Origin: Verrucomicrobiia bacterium
Lineage (GTDB): Bacteria > Verrucomicrobiota > Verrucomicrobiia > Limisphaerales > CAIMTB01
Direction: 5' to 3'
DNA: 64,000 nt
Assembly: GCA_019634625.1 (NCBI GenBank)
Contig: JAHCBA010000030.1
Location: 1 to 64,000 of the forward strand
The position numbers were made by a program, and so were the translations under genes. Below the pieces are notes generated by a model. That model did not search any database, was not told where the DNA came from, and was given only the letters and a program-made list of their open reading frames with translations. Within the stretch, counting starts at the first letter, position 1. The number at the start of each line of letters is the position of its first letter. This document shows positions 60,826 to 64,000 of the stretch, piece after piece.

Positions 60826-62811
60826 ATGGTTGTAAGCCCCTCGGCTCTGCGCCGGTTTCTAAGCTTCGGGATCGGGTTCGCCACACTCGCCGGCGCCACC
60901 GCCGCGACCGCCGCCACCGTCACAGGGTTCGCTCCGGATCGCGGCCCCGCCGGCACCGAGGTCGTCATCGTCGGCACCGGATTGCAGTCGGCCACCCAGG
61001 TGTACTTCGGCACCACGGAAGCCCCCGGCGAAATCCTCGCCCGCGCCGCCACCAGCGTCCGCGTCCGCGTCCCCCCCAATGCCTTCAGCGGTCCCATTTC
61101 CGTGTTCACCGGCACGGGCGCGGCAACGAGTTCCCAGATCTTCGTGGCCGCGCCCCGGATCGAGCTCTTCGAGCCGGCCTTCGGCATCCCCGGCACCGAG
61201 GTGCAGCTCTTCGGCGCCAACTTCGCCACCGGCCTCGCCGGAGGTCGCGGGCAGGTCACAGCGGTCACCTTCGACGGGCAGGCGGCCCAATTCCAGGTGG
61301 TCGCCCTCAACCAGCTTCGCGCCGTCGTCCCTCCCAATGCCCGGACCGGACCGATCCGCGTCGTGAACGAGGCCGGCAGCGCCACGACGCCGGTTCCCTT
61401 CCACGTTGCCGCGGTCCTCAGTGGTTTCGCCCCACCCCGCGCCCGCCCCGGAGACACCATCGAGATCCGCGGAAGCAATCTCGGCCAGGCCCTCCGCGTC
61501 GAGTTCGGTACCGCCCCGGCCGCCTTCGCGGCCCAATCCCCCACCAACCTGCTGGCCGTCGTCCCAACCAACGCCGTCCGCGCCGCCCTCCAGATCGTCA
61601 CCCCTGCCGGAGCCGCCTTCACCTCGAGCAACTTCGTCGTGCTGCCCCGCATCATTTCCTTCCACCCGCCCACAGGCAGCACAGGTACCAATGTCGTCCT
61701 CGAAGGCGGCGGCTTCCAAGGGGTCACCGACGTCCAGTTCAACGGCGTCAAAGCCAGCTTCACCGCCACCTCACCCACCCGGGTCACCGCCGTCGTCCCC
61801 GCTGGCGCCACCACGGGCCCCATCAAGATCGTCACCCCGGACGGCGACTTCACCACCGAAGCCAGCTTCACCCTGCCGCCCCGCATCACCGCCTTCACCC
61901 CCGGCACCGGCAGGCGCGGCGACACCGTCACCGTGGACGGACAGAATCTCAACGGCGTCACCCGACTCCTGTTCCACCATGCGGAGGCGCCATTCACAGT
62001 CGTTTCTCCAACGCGCCTCACCGCCGTCGTCCCCGCCCTGGCCACCACCGGCCGGCTGACACTGGAAAGCCCTGCCGGATCAGAGGTCAGCGCGGCCACC
62101 TTCACCGTCCTGCCCGTTCTCGACGGGTTCTCGCCCAACACCGGCCCCTTCGGCACCGCCGTTCACCTCGCCGGCGCCGGCCTCACCAACCTGGCCTGGG
62201 TCCGACTGGGCGACGCCGACGCCACCTTCACCGTCATCGACGCCACCAACGTCCGGGTCGTCGTGCCCCTTGCCGCCTTCAGCGGCCCGTTCCACGTCCG
62301 CACCGCCGGCGGCGTCGAGGTTTCGTCCTCGGCCAGCTTCTTCGTCACCGGCGCCCAACCCGTCCTCAACGCCTTCCAGCCCGCCACCGGAAACGCCGGA
62401 ACATCGGTCACCCTGACGGGACTTGGCCTGCGAACCGCCTCCCAGGTGACCTTCGGAAGCGTCAACGCGCCGTTCACGGTCGTCTCGGGAACGGAACTCC
62501 GCGCCACCGCTCCCGCTGGTGTCACCACTGGACGAATCGCCGTCACCACCCTCGACGGCATCGCGGTAAGCGCCTCCGACTTCATCGTGGACAGCGGCGT
62601 CGTGCGGCTGGCGATCGAGGTGGCGGAAGGGCAATTGGTCCTGCGCTGGCCTGCCGGTGCGACGGACTACACCCTCGAATCCTCCACCGTCCTGGGACCG
62701 GACGCCGCCTGGGCCGCGGTTCCCGGGACGCCGGTGGTTCAGGGCGCCCAGAGGACACTCACCCTGCCCCTCCCCGGCACCGGCACCCGCTACTTCCGTC
62801 TCCGCCAGTGA
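60826..62811 (+). CDS. Secreted protein with seven IPT/TIG repeats
   Basis: The 661-residue product has a signal peptide (FLSFGIGFATLAGATAATAA). Seven IPT/TIG beta-sandwich repeats follow, each with the ..F.P..G..GT.V...G..L pattern (for example VTGFAPDRGPAGTEVVIVGT, IISFHPPTGSTGTNVVLEGG, LDGFSPNTGPFGTAVHLAGA). A C-terminal module (LRWPAGATDYTLESSTVLGP..W through RYFRLRQ) resembles that of the 5'-nucleotidase at 15053. It is a candidate adhesin or surface carbohydrate-binding protein. I chose the ATG at 60826; the frame upstream crosses the repeat element. Confidence 0.8.
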   Translation: MVVSPSALRRFLSFGIGFATLAGATAATAATVTGFAPDRGPAGTEVVIVGTGLQSATQVYFGTTEAPGEILARAATSVRVRVPPNAFSGPISVFTGTGAATSSQIFVAAPRIELFEPAFGIPGTEVQLFGANFATGLAGGRGQVTAVTFDGQAAQFQVVALNQLRAVVPPNARTGPIRVVNEAGSATTPVPFHVAAVLSGFAPPRARPGDTIEIRGSNLGQALRVEFGTAPAAFAAQSPTNLLAVVPTNAVRAALQIVTPAGAAFTSSNFVVLPRIISFHPPTGSTGTNVVLEGGGFQGVTDVQFNGVKASFTATSPTRVTAVVPAGATTGPIKIVTPDGDFTTEASFTLPPRITAFTPGTGRRGDTVTVDGQNLNGVTRLLFHHAEAPFTVVSPTRLTAVVPALATTGRLTLESPAGSEVSAATFTVLPVLDGFSPNTGPFGTAVHLAGAGLTNLAWVRLGDADATFTVIDATNVRVVVPLAAFSGPFHVRTAGGVEVSSSASFFVTGAQPVLNAFQPATGNAGTSVTLTGLGLRTASQVTFGSVNAPFTVVSGTELRATAPAGVTTGRIAVTTLDGIAVSASDFIVDSGVVRLAIEVAEGQLVLRWPAGATDYTLESSTVLGPDAAWAAVPGTPVVQGAQRTLTLPLPGTGTRYFRLRQ

Positions 62812-62822
62812 CCCCGGGCAAC

Positions 62823-63003
62823 GGGGTCAGGCCCGTACACGGCACATTCCCCAGAAACCCTTCGGGCGACGGTCCTTTCGTCCTGGGCCGGCGTCGGCCC
62901 GGCCGTGACAGCCCGCTGCGGGGATGCACCGGCCTCGCCTTCCCCCGGCTGCGGAACCCGTATCCCTCATCGCAGGGCCCCTTCCGGTTTTCAGACAGGC
63001 TCT
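62823..63003. repeat. REP-like element, copy 2
   Basis: Begins GGGGTCAGGCCCGTACAC and ends in CCCTTCCGGTTTTCAGACAG with a GCTCT continuation, matching the ends of copy 1. The interior is different and longer, and the left arm of the hairpin is missing. It lies just beyond the purF stop. Confidence 0.7.
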
Positions 63004-63009
63004 AAAGCA

Positions 63010-64000
63010 CTAAAGCAGCGTCGTCTGCAGCGCCTCCTTTTCGAAGGGCTCCCGGAAACTTGTCGCCCGAGCCGCCCGCCGTTCCATGCTGTGCTTCTCC
63101 ATCGACGGGCTGAACGGCACGGGATAATCGCCATTGTAACAGGCGAGGCAGAATGAGTCCTTCGGCGCCCCCACGGCCTTCACCATGCCCTCCAGCGAGA
63201 GGTATCCCAGCGAATCCGCGTTCAGGTACCGCCGGATCTCATCGATCGTGTAATTGGCCGCCATCAGCTTCGAACGGTCCGGGAAGTCGATCCCGTACAC
63301 GCACGGATTCATGTGCGGAGGGCAGCTCACCACGACATGCACCTCCTTGGCCCCGGCCTCCTTCAGGCTGGTCACCCGCGCCTTCGAGGTCGTCCCCCGC
63401 ACGATCGAGTCGTCCACAATCACCACCCGCTGCCCACGCACCAGATCCGCAATCAGGTTCAACTTCACCCGCACATTGAAATCCCGGATCAACTGGCTCG
63501 GCTGAAGGAAGCTCCGTCCGACGTAGTGGTTCCGGACGAAGGCCATTTCGTACGGGATCCCCGACTCCAGGGCATACCCCAACGCCGCGTAGTTCCCGCT
63601 GTCGGGCACCGGCACCACAATGTCCGCATCCACCGGAAACTCCCGGGCCAGTTGCCGGCCCAACTCGACGCGGGCCCGGTACACGCTCTGGTTGCCAATC
63701 GTGCTGTCCGGCCGCGCGAAGTACACATACTCGAAGATGCAGAACGCCCGCCGCTGGTGTTCCGGGAACGGATGAAAGCTCCGCACCCCCTCCCCGTTGA
63801 TGATCACCACCTCGCCAGGCTCGATATCCCGCTCGAGCTTGGCCCCGATCAGGTCGAAGGCACACGTCTCCGACGCCAGCACCCACGCATCCCCCAGTCG
63901 CCCCAGCGACAACGGCCGGAACCCGAACGGATCCCGCACCCCCACCAACTCCTGGTTGGTCAGGATCACCAGCGAGAACGCCCCTTCGATCCTTCGCAGC
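63010..64000 (-). CDS. purF: Amidophosphoribosyltransferase, C-terminal part (runs off the window)
   Basis: About 330 residues of PurF are present, open through the right edge (RRIEGAFSLVILTNQELVGVRDPFGFRPL). It catalyses the first step of purine synthesis. Visible motifs are the PRPP loop VVIVDDSIVRGTTSKARV, VPVPDSGNYAALGYA, SCPPHMNPCVYGIDFP and DSFCLACYNGDYP. The N-terminal catalytic Cys lies outside the window. Confidence 0.95.
   Translation of the reverse strand, partial: LRRIEGAFSLVILTNQELVGVRDPFGFRPLSLGRLGDAWVLASETCAFDLIGAKLERDIEPGEVVIINGEGVRSFHPFPEHQRRAFCIFEYVYFARPDSTIGNQSVYRARVELGRQLAREFPVDADIVVPVPDSGNYAALGYALESGIPYEMAFVRNHYVGRSFLQPSQLIRDFNVRVKLNLIADLVRGQRVVIVDDSIVRGTTSKARVTSLKEAGAKEVHVVVSCPPHMNPCVYGIDFPDRSKLMAANYTIDEIRRYLNADSLGYLSLEGMVKAVGAPKDSFCLACYNGDYPVPFSPSMEKHSMERRAARATSFREPFEKEALQTTLL

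Overview
The window is a GC-rich bacterial chromosome segment, most likely from the Verrucomicrobiota (Limisphaerales/Pedosphaera-like). This assignment is an inference. It rests on a ThuA/DUF1080 protein, a Tat-exported Gfo/Idh/MocA oxidoreductase, a degenerate prepilin of the 'AILASLLLPAL' type, a duplicated orphan MacB-like permease, secreted proteins sharing an aromatic-rich C-terminal module (YxL...W...RFYRLR), and numerous intergenic palindromic repeats. No 16S rRNA gene is present, so the genus cannot be fixed.

Layout. 1-9.5 kb is an accessory zone: a decayed copy of a transglutaminase/hydrolase gene plus a Uma2 remnant, a blaI-blaR1-like repressor/metalloprotease pair under a clear palindromic operator, the intact transglutaminase/hydrolase gene, and a CHAT/trypsin-like chimera with a small partner ORF. 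9.6-14 kb encodes a GH13-GH133 debranching enzyme. 14-24.3 kb is gene-poor and scarred: fragments of a permease gene and of a prepilin gene, several dispersed repeats, a 36-bp perfect palindrome and an array of short hairpins. It also holds three intact genes: a secreted 5'-nucleotidase, the ADOP-type permease and the oxidoreductase.

24.3-37.5 kb is the core information-processing cluster, all on the minus strand. In transcription order it runs tRNA-Thr, tuf, tRNA-Trp, tRNA-Ser, secE, nusG, rplK, rplA, rplJ, rplL, rpoB, rpoC. It has a good sigma-70 promoter upstream of tRNA-Thr and two hairpins, one a Rho-independent terminator, between rplL and rpoB. 37.5-44.9 kb is a MoxR-DUF58-(DUF4381-like)-BatA-BatB/C-BatD operon, transcribed immediately upstream of the tuf operon; the tuf promoter -35 overlaps the batD stop codon.

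45-48.1 kb holds three secreted hydrolases on the plus strand (SMP-30-like, PHP-like, GDPD). 48.3-55.9 kb is minus strand: DUF2752, a GYF_2 membrane protein, trpD, an M23 lipoprotein overlapping lysA, and a KaiC-like/PEP-binding fusion. 56-64 kb holds gdhA, a small lipoprotein, a DUF2270 protein, a DUF1080-ThuA protein, a secreted seven-IPT-repeat protein, and the 3' part of purF, which runs off the right edge.

The least explained material is a family of about 159-bp inverted-repeat elements (three full copies and several fragments, two copies flanked by direct repeats), the CHAT/protease chimera, and the palindromes around 18.4, 23.4 and 24.0 kb. Very few genes show a Shine-Dalgarno motif; tuf is the clear exception.
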